Positions 27,101 to 34,065 of a stretch of DNA of 64,000 nt are shown piece after piece. Below the pieces are notes generated by a model. It saw only the letters and a list, made by a program, of their open reading frames with translations, was not told the origin of the DNA and made no database searches. Made by a program: the position numbers and the translations under genes. Source of the stretch: CAZGKW01 sp964526295 (GTDB lineage: Bacteria; Planctomycetota; Phycisphaerae; FEN-1346); the NCBI GenBank assembly GCA_964526295.1, contig CAZGKW010000004.1:102600-166599 (forward strand). The letters run 5' to 3'. The first letter of the stretch is position 1, and each line of letters starts with the position of its first letter.

Positions 27101-27382
27101 CATCAGGGCCCGGCCGAGACTCAGACGGGCCTCCGGCGCCTTCTCGTGCGTGGGGTGCTTCTTGATGAATCTGCGGAACTCCTCCACGGCCATCTCGTAC
27201 TTCTTCGACGCGTAAAGCCAGGCGGCCATGTTGAAGTCGTCGGCGGCCTTGTCGATCCGCCGGGCGGGGGCGGCGCCGAGCGCCGCCGGACCGCAGGCCG
27301 CCAGCCAGACCGCAGCCATCACGGCCGCCAGCCCGGTCGCGGCGGCGGGCCGCATCGGTCGAAGGAGGGCTCCCATCCTCAT
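24143..27382 (-). CDS. Large TPR-repeat lipoprotein
   Basis: 1079 residues from ATG 27382. The N-terminus reads as a lipoprotein signal with a candidate lipobox LAAC at about residue 29. The rest is a continuous solenoid of more than 20 tetratricopeptide-type helix pairs with recurring AxYxLGxCxFxxKxYxxA patterns (e.g. ARYLLGNCHFEKGDYKKAVE; ARFRMGEAQLVLGRDKEAVE). It resembles YbgF/BamD-like TPR proteins but is far longer. It is the first gene of the run continuing into exbB and exbD, which resembles the TPR-ExbB-ExbD arrangement of Tol-like systems. It is likely a periplasmic scaffold anchored to a membrane. Confidence 0.85.
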   Translation of the reverse strand: MRMGALLRPMRPAAATGLAAVMAAVWLAACGPAALGAAPARRIDKAADDFNMAAWLYASKKYEMAVEEFRRFIKKHPTHEKAPEARLSLGRALMHLKRYDEAAAEFQKLRQDVPKYDRMAEVLFELGRAEAARGRSAEAADLFGKVVDEHGSHYLAQWARAQRGSLLVNLKQYDEAEKALQPLVERFLTGRNAEKNLKGERERLAKISPAVAAAFGSLLEGAHLNLGLARLSAGKLEPARETLEEFLALSPQSDLAETARFNLAQTHYRRDDYGRAAEVYAQVAKGRGPYAADAAFEEALALYKAKKHKEAASAFAEAAKRFPQAERVGKAWLYAGMAAYLAEDYSGAARHLQQALKRDASGGEADYWLGMAYLQAGKPKEARQQLEQAVQRAKGAALAADAHVALADALFAEGEHEKAAETYRSFAEKYPRHAEVPRALYAAAAGFHRAEKYDESDKTAGTFLEDSKAAESEYAPQVLFISGENRFLQKKYDEAAKRYGALVSKHKDADAAPSAWFRLAWISYFGKEYDAAIKRIGEALKAQDAPFRAEARYLLGNCHFEKGDYKKAVETLGEYLKGDGERRYREDAEFKSALALARLDKTDDAVARLQQFLKDHEKAYLRPRAEYELAEMLRKGGKLDDAARHYERILEKHARDELAPYALYGLGACRFEQKKWDEAAEAFARIAKDYGDSSLVPQALYQQGLARQKAGKHDEARTAFQAMTSKYEKHELAPSAYLGLGVCLQKEKKFDEAAAAFRSLVKTTRDKTLRERARYELAWSLAEAGKAKEALEAYQEQVKEFPDGALATDAYFALAEAAYQDKDYAKATDWYEKALGAAKDDRLKDRILYRLGWCKWAAEAYEESASLFDRLAAECAKSDLVPEALFTSGEAYVKLKKPAQAVERFEKLLDEKFKGDEHRADARFRMGEAQLVLGRDKEAVETLTALEQAHEDYPAMAEVQFGIGRGLYNLKQHEQARARFERVTGMTDTETAAKAQFYVGETYLAEAQPREALRAYLRVVALWGGYTEWAAGAQFEIGKAYEMLEKPADAREAYQAVVTKYADTKWALPAKEQLEKLSG

Positions 27383-27633
27383 CCCGTGTCTCCCTCAGGG
27401 GTGTCCGACGAGTGTACCACCGTTTGGGCGCAGCGCCGGCCGACAGGGGAGTCCCCGCTCGCCGCGCCCCGCCGGGCACGCCGCAGACCGTTGCGCAAGC
27501 TCGATAGGGGGTTGCCGCCCCGAGGCGCGCCGCCAGTCACTGTCCCAATCGGTCTAACCGCCCGCGGGGGCGTCCGTTACTCGCAAAAACGGGGTCCCAC
27601 GCCCTCTCGGGCGGCGCCGCGGAACGTCCGGCC

Positions 27634-28962
27634 TCACGGCCAGAGCCACCGAAGGAGGAAGTGGTAGACGAGCACCCCCGCCACCACGGCGGCCGCGACG
27701 GGAAGCAGGCCCCGGATGCTGTGGGCCAGCCGCGTCCGGAAGTGCTCGTTCGTCACGATCAGGCAGACGTGGATCGGCGACAGCATCATCCCCATGTACC
27801 CGGTCCCGTACGCGAGGACCGTCGCCGCGAGAAGCTCGCCCTTGCCCGCCCCGGCGCCGACGAGGTGCACGACGATGGGGAAGCTCGCCCCGACCATCCC
27901 GACGCACACGCCGGTCGTCAGGCCCGTGACGAACGGGATGAGCATGATGATGGCCAGGATGGGGATGCCCCACCGCTCGACCTCCTGGTGCATCTGGCCG
28001 GCGAGGGTCGTTCCGCCGGAAAGCTTCAGCTCGATCAGCGCCCCGAAGATGCGGATGATCGCCACCAGAACGACCAACAGGAGCACCCGCTTCGAGAGGA
28101 CGATCCCTTTCCACCGCCGCCAAGAGAGCGGCCGCTCGATCTGGACCGTCGCCATGGCCACCACCAGGCCGATCGCCATGGGCAGAAACTTCAGGCCCAG
28201 GTCCCGAAGCGGCGGCACCTCGGGCACCCCCCGCCGCAGGCCGTACCACCCCACGCGCGCCACCGCGTAGCACCCGATGACCACCACGATCGGCGCGACG
28301 AGCTTCGCGATGCCGGGCCGGTCCGGCCGCTCCCGGCCCTCGGGCATGGACGTCGCATGGACCCGCCGAAGCAGGAACAGGTACCCGGCGCCGAGCATGA
28401 TGAGCGTCAGCGGCACCTGGAGGACCATGAACTCCCACAGGTCGAGGCCCGTGATCGCCGCCGCCAGGAGGACCCCGGCGTACAGCGGCCACCAGAATTC
28501 CCACACGTGCCGGAACCAGTAGTTGACGTAGGTCTTGACGATCGGCTCGACTCGCCCGTCGGCATCGACCCGGTCGAGCATGGGGGCCGAGAACAGGGCC
28601 CCGCCCGGCATCGGCAAGAGGCCGATCACCGCCGGCAGGAGGGCCATCGACGTCCGCTTGCCGGCCCGGGCACGGACCGACGCCACCAGGTCCTCCATCA
28701 TCCCGGTCTCGGCCATCTGGCTCGACAGCCAGATGACCAGTGTGATGACGGCCAGCAGGAGCAGGTTGTCGACCGAGGCGAACCGGGCCCAGGCGATCCC
28801 GGCGAGCACGCCCGCCGGCTCGCCCGTCCAGACGGCCAGCAGCACCGTCCCCGCCGTCACGCCCGCCACGAGGCTCCGGCTCAGCCGGTACACCGCCAGG
28901 ATGAGCATCAGCGACCCGAGCACCTTCACGAGCACCGGGACCGCCACGAACGCCTGCCACAC
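27634..28962 (-). CDS. DUF401 family membrane permease
   Basis: 442 residues from GTG 28962 with AAGGAG seven bases upstream. Around twelve hydrophobic segments are present. LLPMPGGALFSAPMLD and YVNYWFRHVWEFWWPLYAG are characteristic of DUF401 proteins, which belong to the ion-transporter (IT) superfamily; YGTGYMGMMLSPIHVCL is the conserved C-terminal re-entrant-like segment. It is an inner-membrane transporter of unknown substrate. A separate promoter precedes it, so it is a single transcription unit next to the mobile element's left end. Confidence 0.88.
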   Translation of the reverse strand: MWQAFVAVPVLVKVLGSLMLILAVYRLSRSLVAGVTAGTVLLAVWTGEPAGVLAGIAWARFASVDNLLLLAVITLVIWLSSQMAETGMMEDLVASVRARAGKRTSMALLPAVIGLLPMPGGALFSAPMLDRVDADGRVEPIVKTYVNYWFRHVWEFWWPLYAGVLLAAAITGLDLWEFMVLQVPLTLIMLGAGYLFLLRRVHATSMPEGRERPDRPGIAKLVAPIVVVIGCYAVARVGWYGLRRGVPEVPPLRDLGLKFLPMAIGLVVAMATVQIERPLSWRRWKGIVLSKRVLLLVVLVAIIRIFGALIELKLSGGTTLAGQMHQEVERWGIPILAIIMLIPFVTGLTTGVCVGMVGASFPIVVHLVGAGAGKGELLAATVLAYGTGYMGMMLSPIHVCLIVTNEHFRTRLAHSIRGLLPVAAAVVAGVLVYHFLLRWLWP

Positions 28963-28992
28963 GAGAGCACTCCTTGCCCGCCGAGCCGGGCC

Positions 28993-29021
28993 AGACTACG
29001 CCGAGCCCGCCCGAAAGGCAA
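28993..29021 (-). promoter_or_regulatory. Promoter of the DUF401 gene
   Basis: On the minus strand TTGCCT (29021-29016) and TAGTCT (28998-28993) are 17 bases apart, about 30 bases from the GTG start at 28962. Confidence 0.45.
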
Positions 29022-29171
29022 GCGCCGAGGCAGGCCGCGGGACGGCCCGCCGTGGCTGGAGGGGGGGGGCACGGGACTTGCAGCCGGGATTGGAGTGTCA
29101 GGCCGGAAAGCTGCGGCCGACGGCGGTGGACGGTCGCCCCGAGTCGCGGAGCGGCCGGCCAAACGAGCGGA

Positions 29172-29200
29172 AACATACTGGGCGATACAGGACTCGAACC
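29172..29200 (+). repeat. attL core (direct repeat)
   Basis: 29 bp identical to 36521-36549, containing ACTGGGCGATACAGGACTCG. It reproduces the last 22 bases of the tRNA-Val gene plus seven flanking bases, without the rest of the tRNA. Left boundary of the element. Confidence 0.9.
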
Positions 29201-29369
29201 CCCCCCGGAAACGGCCCGAGAACGGCAGCAAACGGCGATTCGCGGCGGGCGCGGCACGGAATCCGGCACAGTCGGCGCGCGGCCGGACCTGGCGAAGTTG
29301 GCCGAGGCCCTGGCGAAGCTGCCCGAGGCGGACCGGCAAACTCTGGCAAGGGCCTTGGCCGAGCGGTAA
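29201..29369 (+). other. Alternative 3' end of the integrase gene (circular form) or integrase relic
   Basis: In the same frame in which the integrase crosses the att core, this stretch stays open for 56 codons to TAA at 29367. It ends in a helical tail (RPDLAKLAEALAKLPEADRQ). If the element circularises, the integrase would acquire this tail in place of the six residues it gets from the tRNA. A 21/22-base match (29251-29272) to the integrase gene at 36395-36416, in another frame, allows the alternative that this is a decayed integrase end. Confidence 0.5.
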
Positions 29370-29492
29370 AATCATCGGACCGGGTGGGCCGTCGGCTGGC
29401 CGGTCGGCGGTCGAAGCGGCCCAGGCAGTGGCCGGGCTCACCTGCCCCTGGCCCTGCCTGGCCGGCCCGGTGACACGAAAGGCAGGTGACCG

Positions 29493-30335
29493 ATGGCACG
29501 TCAGACGAGCAAGACCCCCGAACGCAAGACCCCGCGAATCGACGACGCACCCGACCCGCTGGCGGGCAAGACTGCCGCGGACCTGGCGGACATGTTGCGG
29601 GAGGTCGGCCGGGCGCGCGGGAAGGCCGCGGGCCGCATCCCGTACAAGATCAACCCCCTGCGGCCCGCCGTGCTCCACGCCTGGCAACTGGCCCTGCGCC
29701 TCGACCCGTGCCTCAAGAGTGAGACGACCTGCGAGGCCCCCGATACATACGAGGGGCGGGCCGGGCGAATCGCGGCACCCGACCCGGAGACGGGCCTGCT
29801 ATCGGCCAGGCTCCAACGCGCGGCGAACCTGTTGCTGGCGGTCCTGGAGCGCATGAAACGGGGCGACCCCGACGGCGGCGAAAACGCAGAGCTTTTGGCC
29901 CTGGCCGGCCTCCTGGACGGCGGAAGCGCGGCGGGGACTGCCCCGCCCCGCCCTGCGGCCGAACGCTTGGGGGCGACCCGCAACGGGCAGGTGGCCCAGA
30001 CCATCCGCAGCCTGCTTGCGGAGACGCTGAAGCGAGACGACGGCCTTCCGGGCTGCCGGGCCGTCGCCGCCGCCCTGGACCTTGGCGAGGCTTCGGTCCG
30101 CAAGACCCGGGCCTGGCAGCGGTACATGGCGCTGCGACGCGAGGTGTCGCCTGGTGGACGGCCGGACGTAGTACGCCTAAGCGCGCGGCTTCGCGACACC
30201 CTCGGCAAGTCCGACCCGCAGCTTGAAGAACTCCTGGCCGATCAGCGGGCCGACGACCCCGGTCGCGGCGACCCCGCCGCCGCCGGTCCCGACGGCCAAT
30301 CCCTGCCCGACCGCCTTCCGCCACGCCGCGCGTAG
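29493..30335 (+). CDS. Element protein of unknown function
   Basis: 280 residues from ATG 29493, with an AGGCAGGTG site upstream, the same leader seen before the integrase gene. The N-terminus is basic (MARQTSKTPERKTPRID). A middle region around 100-200 is helical with a GLPGCRAVAAALDLGEASVRKTRAW segment that reads as a helix-turn-helix. The C-terminus is Pro/Asp-rich. It is the first gene after attL and may be a DNA-binding regulator or replication accessory protein. I do not recognise the family. Confidence 0.6.
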   Translation: MARQTSKTPERKTPRIDDAPDPLAGKTAADLADMLREVGRARGKAAGRIPYKINPLRPAVLHAWQLALRLDPCLKSETTCEAPDTYEGRAGRIAAPDPETGLLSARLQRAANLLLAVLERMKRGDPDGGENAELLALAGLLDGGSAAGTAPPRPAAERLGATRNGQVAQTIRSLLAETLKRDDGLPGCRAVAAALDLGEASVRKTRAWQRYMALRREVSPGGRPDVVRLSARLRDTLGKSDPQLEELLADQRADDPGRGDPAAAGPDGQSLPDRLPPRRA

Positions 30336-30430
30336 TTGCGCACAACGTGCGCACGCGTGCGCAAAGCAGGAAAAAAACCCGCCTTTTTGACCCCTTCCGG
30401 CCCGATTTGGCTGCGCACACGGTGCGCGCG
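30336..30430 (+). promoter_or_regulatory. Phased TGCGCA sites upstream of the HTH/xis/rep run
   Basis: The palindrome TGCGCA occurs at 30337, 30348 and 30358 (10-11 base steps, one helical turn) and again at 30412. The sites stand in the 130-base gap before the HTH gene at 30469. Such phasing suggests a regulator or initiator binding region; the A/T runs at 30370-30389 lie between them. Confidence 0.45.
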
Positions 30431-30468
30431 TGGCCTTAGGTAGAGGGGGCGTTGATAAGGAGGCCACG

Positions 30469-30690
30469 ATGGGCGACGTGCCGCAATTGCTGACTGCAAG
30501 GTTGATTGGCGAGCGTCTCGGCGTGCCCGCGCCGCGAGTTCTTTATGTCCTGCGGGCGCGGCCGGGCATCCGGCCCGCGGCCAGGGCCGGGGCGGTCCGC
30601 GTCTTCCGCGACGCCGCGGTGGAGGCGGTGGCGGCCGAGCTCCGCGAGATCGAGGCCCGGCGGCAGATGCGGGAAGGCGGTCGGCCATGA
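30469..30690 (+). CDS. Small HTH (MerR/excisionase-like) protein
   Basis: 73 residues from ATG 30469, chosen for the strong AAGGAGG upstream; an earlier in-frame start lacks one. The pattern QLLTARLIGERLGVPAPRVLYVLR...GAVRVFRDAAVEAV matches the winged-helix DNA-binding fold of excisionases and MerR-like regulators. Its stop overlaps the start of the next gene (ATGA). It probably controls replication or excision genes of the element. Confidence 0.6.
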   Translation: MGDVPQLLTARLIGERLGVPAPRVLYVLRARPGIRPAARAGAVRVFRDAAVEAVAAELREIEARRQMREGGRP

Positions 30691-30890
30691 TCGCCACCCG
30701 GCCAGACAGCGACGCACCGCGGCTCTACAGCATCCGGGAAACATGCGAGCGGCTGCATGTGTGCCCAAAAACGCTATGGGGCCTCCGAAGGGCCGGCCGC
30801 TTGCGGGCCGTCAAGATCGGCACGTCCATTCGTTTTGACGCGACCGACATACGCAGATTCATCGAGGCGTCGAAGGAGCCCTCCCGATGA
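30687..30890 (+). CDS. Excisionase-family HTH_17 protein
   Basis: 67 residues. LYSIRETCERLHVCPKTLW...GRLRAVKIGTSIRF is the standard excisionase-type winged helix, with the conserved V/IKIG..IRF wing followed by D...FI. It starts within the stop of the preceding HTH gene and its own stop overlaps the replication-gene start, a tight three-gene unit. It may act as a recombination directionality factor or a repressor. Confidence 0.7.
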   Translation: MIATRPDSDAPRLYSIRETCERLHVCPKTLWGLRRAGRLRAVKIGTSIRFDATDIRRFIEASKEPSR

Positions 30891-31927
30891 GCGCCGCCGC
30901 CGTGGCCACGACGCGCACACGCATCCTGCAACGGCTGAAGGCCGTCGTCGGCGACGTGGCCCTGACGCGGACAGAGGGGGTTGTTTTGACGGCGATCATT
31001 TCGCACGCGGACCGCGACGGCCGGGCGTGGCCGGGTGTGCGCCGTTTGTGCGGGCTGTGTCGCTGCTCGGCGTCAACCGTTGCGTCGGCCACGGCGAAGG
31101 GCCTGGCCAGCGGGCACCTGGCCTTGGCCGGGAAAGGCCCCGGCGGGGCGGCCGAGTTCGTCGTCCTGGCGGTGCCGCCCGACGAGCCCGACGTGCCCGA
31201 CGAGGCAACGGCAAGCGCTACGGTAGCTGTAGCGCCCGCGGGGGACGAAAGCGCTACGGTAGCTGTAGCGCTACCGGACGGCAAAGCGCTACGCTCGGCG
31301 GACGAAAGCGCTACGCTCGCCGCCGAAAGCGCTACGCTCGGCGGCAAAAGCGCTACGGTACGGAGTAGCGCAAGGAACATAGAAGAAAAAACAGAGAAGA
31401 GAGAGAGAGAAGGGCGCGCGGGGGACGGCGACGGCGCGCGCGACGCCGACGGCGAACGGGAGCCGCCACCCGGCGACCCCAAACAACGGATTCTCTCTCT
31501 CTCTTTTCCAAATGGAAGCTCTGGAAAACAGCAACAGCAACTGCTCAACGCGGTGGACCGGGCCGCGCTCAAAGGCGTTCCGTACCCGCTCATGGCCCAC
31601 GCCGTGCGAAGCCGTGCCTTGGAGGGGCCGCCGTGGAAACAGGTTGACGCGACGGTAGAGACCGCGCGGGAATGCGTCGAGTGGGTCAACGAGGCGATGA
31701 AACGGCGTCGGTTTACGGGCCTGGACCAGGTCCTGGACTTCGTGGACGCTGGCGGGGAGGTTTTGTGTGCCACCGTCCACGTCGCCCGGTTTCGGGGCGT
31801 CCTGAAACTGGCGAGAACGTGGCCGAACGGGCCGAACGGGCCGGACGCGCGTTGCACGGGGAGTCACGGGGCCGAGACGGAGACGAAGGCACCTAAACCT
31901 AGGCTGCGAAAGGAGTTACACCGATGA
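30887..31927 (+). CDS. Putative replication initiator (HTH_36-type N-terminal domain)
   Basis: 346 residues from ATG 30887. The N-terminal domain (TRTEGVVLTAIISHADRDGR, AWPGVRRLCGLCRCSASTVA) is the winged-helix type that opens many plasmid and phage replication proteins. Residues 109-165 consist of ESATV/ESATL repeats because the underlying DNA is an iteron cluster. A charged RE/GD linker leads to a C-terminal domain (about 205-330; LNAVDRAALKGVPYPLMAHAVR). I infer initiation of replication of the excised element; no catalytic motif was found. It is coupled to its neighbours by ATGA overlaps at both ends. Confidence 0.6.
   Translation: MSAAAVATTRTRILQRLKAVVGDVALTRTEGVVLTAIISHADRDGRAWPGVRRLCGLCRCSASTVASATAKGLASGHLALAGKGPGGAAEFVVLAVPPDEPDVPDEATASATVAVAPAGDESATVAVALPDGKALRSADESATLAAESATLGGKSATVRSSARNIEEKTEKREREGRAGDGDGARDADGEREPPPGDPKQRILSLSFPNGSSGKQQQQLLNAVDRAALKGVPYPLMAHAVRSRALEGPPWKQVDATVETARECVEWVNEAMKRRRFTGLDQVLDFVDAGGEVLCATVHVARFRGVLKLARTWPNGPNGPDARCTGSHGAETETKAPKPRLRKELHR
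31215..31371 (+). repeat. Iteron-like repeats inside the replication gene
   Basis: Six GCGCTACG copies begin at 31215, 31251, 31286, 31308, 31329 and 31350, giving steps of 36, 35, 22, 21 and 21 bases. The first two lie in perfect inverted repeats GCGCTAC-7 nt-GTAGCGC (31215-31235 and 31251-31271), and a final GTAGCGC stands at 31365. The two-helical-turn spacing is typical of initiator-binding iterons. Confidence 0.75.
31372..31504 (+). other. Candidate replication origin with a GA/TC inverted repeat
   Basis: Directly after the iterons the DNA turns unusually A/G-rich (about 31372-31411). The 14-mer AGAGAGAGAGAGAA (31398-31411) is the exact inverse of 31491-31504. In a GC-rich element this suggests an easily melted origin stretch able to form a cruciform. 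Inference from position and composition. Confidence 0.45.
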
Positions 31928-32829
31928 TGCAAAAAAACAACGCTCTGGAGAACGGCGAAGATCGGCGGGGATCGGCGCGCCGCGGCGCGAATTCTGACGG
32001 CAGAGGGGCCTCTGGGGGGCGGCTTCCGGGCCGTTCCCGTCGCTTTCGACGCGACACGGGGCAATCTGAGGGCTCTGAGGCGTCCTGTGGCGGCTCTGAG
32101 GGGCCTGTGGGCGGCTCCGGCGGTCCTGGGGTGCCTCTGGCGGACGCTGAGGGCGAGCGGAGAGGCCGCATCCGGGAGGCTGTGAGTGACTTCCTGGCCG
32201 GGCGACGGGGGCGAAACCTGACGCCGTACCAGCGGGCAGAACTGGCGCTGAAGCTCAAGCCGCTCATTGCGGCGAAGGCAAAAGAAAACATAAAGCGCGG
32301 AGGGGGTTCGGGGCCGTCGGGTCGTCAGAAATCTGACAACCCGACAGACACCAAAAAGGAACTTGCCAAGGGGGGCCGAGCGGCGGTGAGTGTGCCGCAT
32401 TCCGTGCCGCATTCAGCGGGGGCCGGTGCTGCGGGCCGTCCTGGGGCCGCTAGGGGGCAGGGTTCGAGTCTTGCCATGACTCCACGGGCTCTGGCAAGCG
32501 CGGGCGACGGCGGCTTCGACGACGACGGCCAGGGCAGCGGGGGCGACGACGGCCACCTCGACGACGACGGCCAGGGCCACGACCTCGACCAGGGCCAAGA
32601 CCTCGACGGCCAGGGCGACGACGGCCAGGGCGAGCACGGCCACCTCGACGATAGCGACAGCCACCTCCAGGCCCCTCCCCACCACGTCGAGGGCAGCACG
32701 AGTAGCGGCACGGAGCGGACGGCGAACCGCCAGGCTGGGCCGGGATTGCGAGGGGCGGCGGCCGAGCGCGGCGCAGGGGAATCGAAGGCCCCCCCCATGT
32801 CCCCCCCAAGGGGCGGGGTGCGAACGTAA
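31924..32829 (+). CDS. ParB-motif-containing low-complexity protein
   Basis: 301 residues from ATG 31924, with AAGGAG upstream and an ATGA overlap with the replication gene. Residues about 93-145 contain LTPYQRAELALKLKPLIAAK, a stretch found in ParB/RepB-like partition proteins just after the nuclease-like core, followed by DTKKELAK. The usual continuation (an HTH with GVSHDTI) is missing. Instead, a Gly/Asp/Gln-rich tract (DDDGQGSGGDDGH...) encoded by near-repeats of GACGACGGCCAGGGC occupies about 195-250. It may be a degenerate partition protein or a regulator. The low-complexity half could be a fast-evolving tail. Confidence 0.5.
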   Translation: MMQKNNALENGEDRRGSARRGANSDGRGASGGRLPGRSRRFRRDTGQSEGSEASCGGSEGPVGGSGGPGVPLADAEGERRGRIREAVSDFLAGRRGRNLTPYQRAELALKLKPLIAAKAKENIKRGGGSGPSGRQKSDNPTDTKKELAKGGRAAVSVPHSVPHSAGAGAAGRPGAARGQGSSLAMTPRALASAGDGGFDDDGQGSGGDDGHLDDDGQGHDLDQGQDLDGQGDDGQGEHGHLDDSDSHLQAPPHHVEGSTSSGTERTANRQAGPGLRGAAAERGAGESKAPPMSPPRGGVRT

Positions 32830-32856
32830 ACTGCTTTCGTTTCCCAGTAACCGGAA

Positions 32857-32886
32857 TTGGAACGCATTCACGAGAACCGATACGAA
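32857..32886 (+). promoter_or_regulatory. Possible promoter of the terminase-like gene
   Basis: TTGGAA (32857) and TACGAA (32881-32886) with 18 bases between, in a lower-GC patch 12 bases before the ATG at 32898. Weak match. Confidence 0.3.
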
Positions 32887-32897
32887 AGGGTGAGACG

Positions 32898-33422
32898 ATG
32901 GCGACCGACGAAGTGGCGGGCGACGTGGAGGGCACGGGGCTGAGCCTGAAGGAAGAAGCCTTCGCCCGGGCCTACGGCGATCCCGATTCGGAAACCTTCG
33001 GGAACAAAACTGCGTCCGCGGCGGCGGCCGGTTACGGGTCGCCGCGAGACTCGGGTTGGCGGGCGGCAAAGCGGCCGCGGGTCCAGCAGCGGATTGCCGA
33101 GCTTCAAGCGGAAGCGCGGGCCGCGGAGCCGCAAGTCCTGGCGAACTTGGAGCATGTTCGGCGGCTGGCGATTGAAAAAGGCGACCTGGCGACGGCCCTT
33201 CGGGCGACGGAGCTGGCGGGGAAACGGCTGGGCCTTTTCTACGAGGCGCATAGCGTCACGATGGCCGGCGAGCTGGAGAGGCGAGAATGGGATGAGACGG
33301 TGGCGGTCCAGGCGGTGGAGATCGGCAAGATATTGCTGGAGCGCCAGGCCGCGAGGGAGCTGCCAGCGGCCAGCGAGACGGATTCGGAGAACGCCGAAAC
33401 AGACGAGGAGACGAAGCCATGA
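32898..33422 (+). CDS. Phage terminase small subunit-like protein
   Basis: 174 residues from ATG 32898. The N-terminal half (LSLKEEAFARAYGDPDSETF; NKTASAAAAGYGSPRDSGW; VQQRIAEL) follows the terminase_2 pattern: a short 'KE..FA..Y' helix, a N.T.AA..AGY HTH and a run of R/Q-rich helix. Such proteins bind phage pac sites and guide packaging. No large subunit or portal gene exists in the element, which fits a satellite that redirects a helper's packaging. It overlaps the next gene by ATGA. Function is inferred from sequence pattern alone. Confidence 0.68.
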   Translation: MATDEVAGDVEGTGLSLKEEAFARAYGDPDSETFGNKTASAAAAGYGSPRDSGWRAAKRPRVQQRIAELQAEARAAEPQVLANLEHVRRLAIEKGDLATALRATELAGKRLGLFYEAHSVTMAGELERREWDETVAVQAVEIGKILLERQAARELPAASETDSENAETDEETKP

Positions 33423-34027
33423 TCAGGCACATGCTGCCACCACCGCCGCGGAACTTGACCAAGGCGGTGATCGAGAAGGTCCTGCGCGGCATCAGGGGCG
33501 ACGCCAAGGCCGACCCGACGCATCCGCTTCTGAACGTCCACCACGAGCAGCACCGGGAGTTTGTGAAGCGAATCCTGGCCCTCGAAGATGCGGGCCGCGC
33601 GGCGGATTCGTTGACTGCAGGCGAGCGCGACACGATTTTGGAGCGGCTCTCGCGGATCGTGCAGACGCCTGGCTTTTTGAGCGGCGAGCTTGCGGACACG
33701 AACGCCGCGGAGCATATCGCGCTTGAGGACGAACGGCAACGCTTGGTCGAACGGTTGCACGGGTTCGCCCCGGCCGAGGTGCTCGACCCCGAGCCGCGCC
33801 CGTTGACCGGCGGGGAACGGATGGACGCTCAAGAGGCCGTCGAGGCTTTGCTGCGGACGCCGGGATATATCGACGGCTCGTTGAAGCGCCGCGACCCGCG
33901 CGAGCACGAGGGGATCACGGCCCGTTTGTCCGAATTGTATGCCGGGCTGCACGCCGTCGGGCCGACCGAAGGGCCTGCCGTGCGGCCGGACGAGGGCGAC
34001 GTGGACGTCGACGTCGACGTCGAATGA
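33419..34027 (+). CDS. Element protein of unknown function
   Basis: 202 residues. It begins in the stop codon of the terminase-like gene. The sequence is helical and charged, with HEQHREFVKRILALEDAGRA and two similar segments (GGERMDAQEAVEALLRTPGYIDG and AGERDTILERLSRIVQTPGF) that look like an internal duplication (ER(M/D)...(L/I)(L/V)(R/Q)TPG(Y/F)). The C-terminus is a run of Asp-Val repeats (DVDVDVDVE). No family recognised. By position next to terS it might take part in packaging or capsid interference, but that is only context. Confidence 0.55.
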   Translation: MIRHMLPPPPRNLTKAVIEKVLRGIRGDAKADPTHPLLNVHHEQHREFVKRILALEDAGRAADSLTAGERDTILERLSRIVQTPGFLSGELADTNAAEHIALEDERQRLVERLHGFAPAEVLDPEPRPLTGGERMDAQEAVEALLRTPGYIDGSLKRRDPREHEGITARLSELYAGLHAVGPTEGPAVRPDEGDVDVDVDVE

Positions 34028-34065
34028 GCCGCGGCCCCAGGCCGCCCAGGAAGGAGACCCGACCG

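Noticed and set aside
29172..29200. tRNA-like sequence taken as a second tRNA gene
   Set aside because: Only the last 22 bases of tRNA-Val are present, without D or anticodon arms; it is the attL core.
30370..30389. A/T run flanking GCGG as terminator
   Set aside because: No GC stem that can pair between the A and T tracts; left as part of the regulatory gap.
32455..32505. T-arm-like GGGTTCGAGTC suggesting a tRNA
   Set aside because: The flanking stems do not pair and no cloverleaf can be formed.
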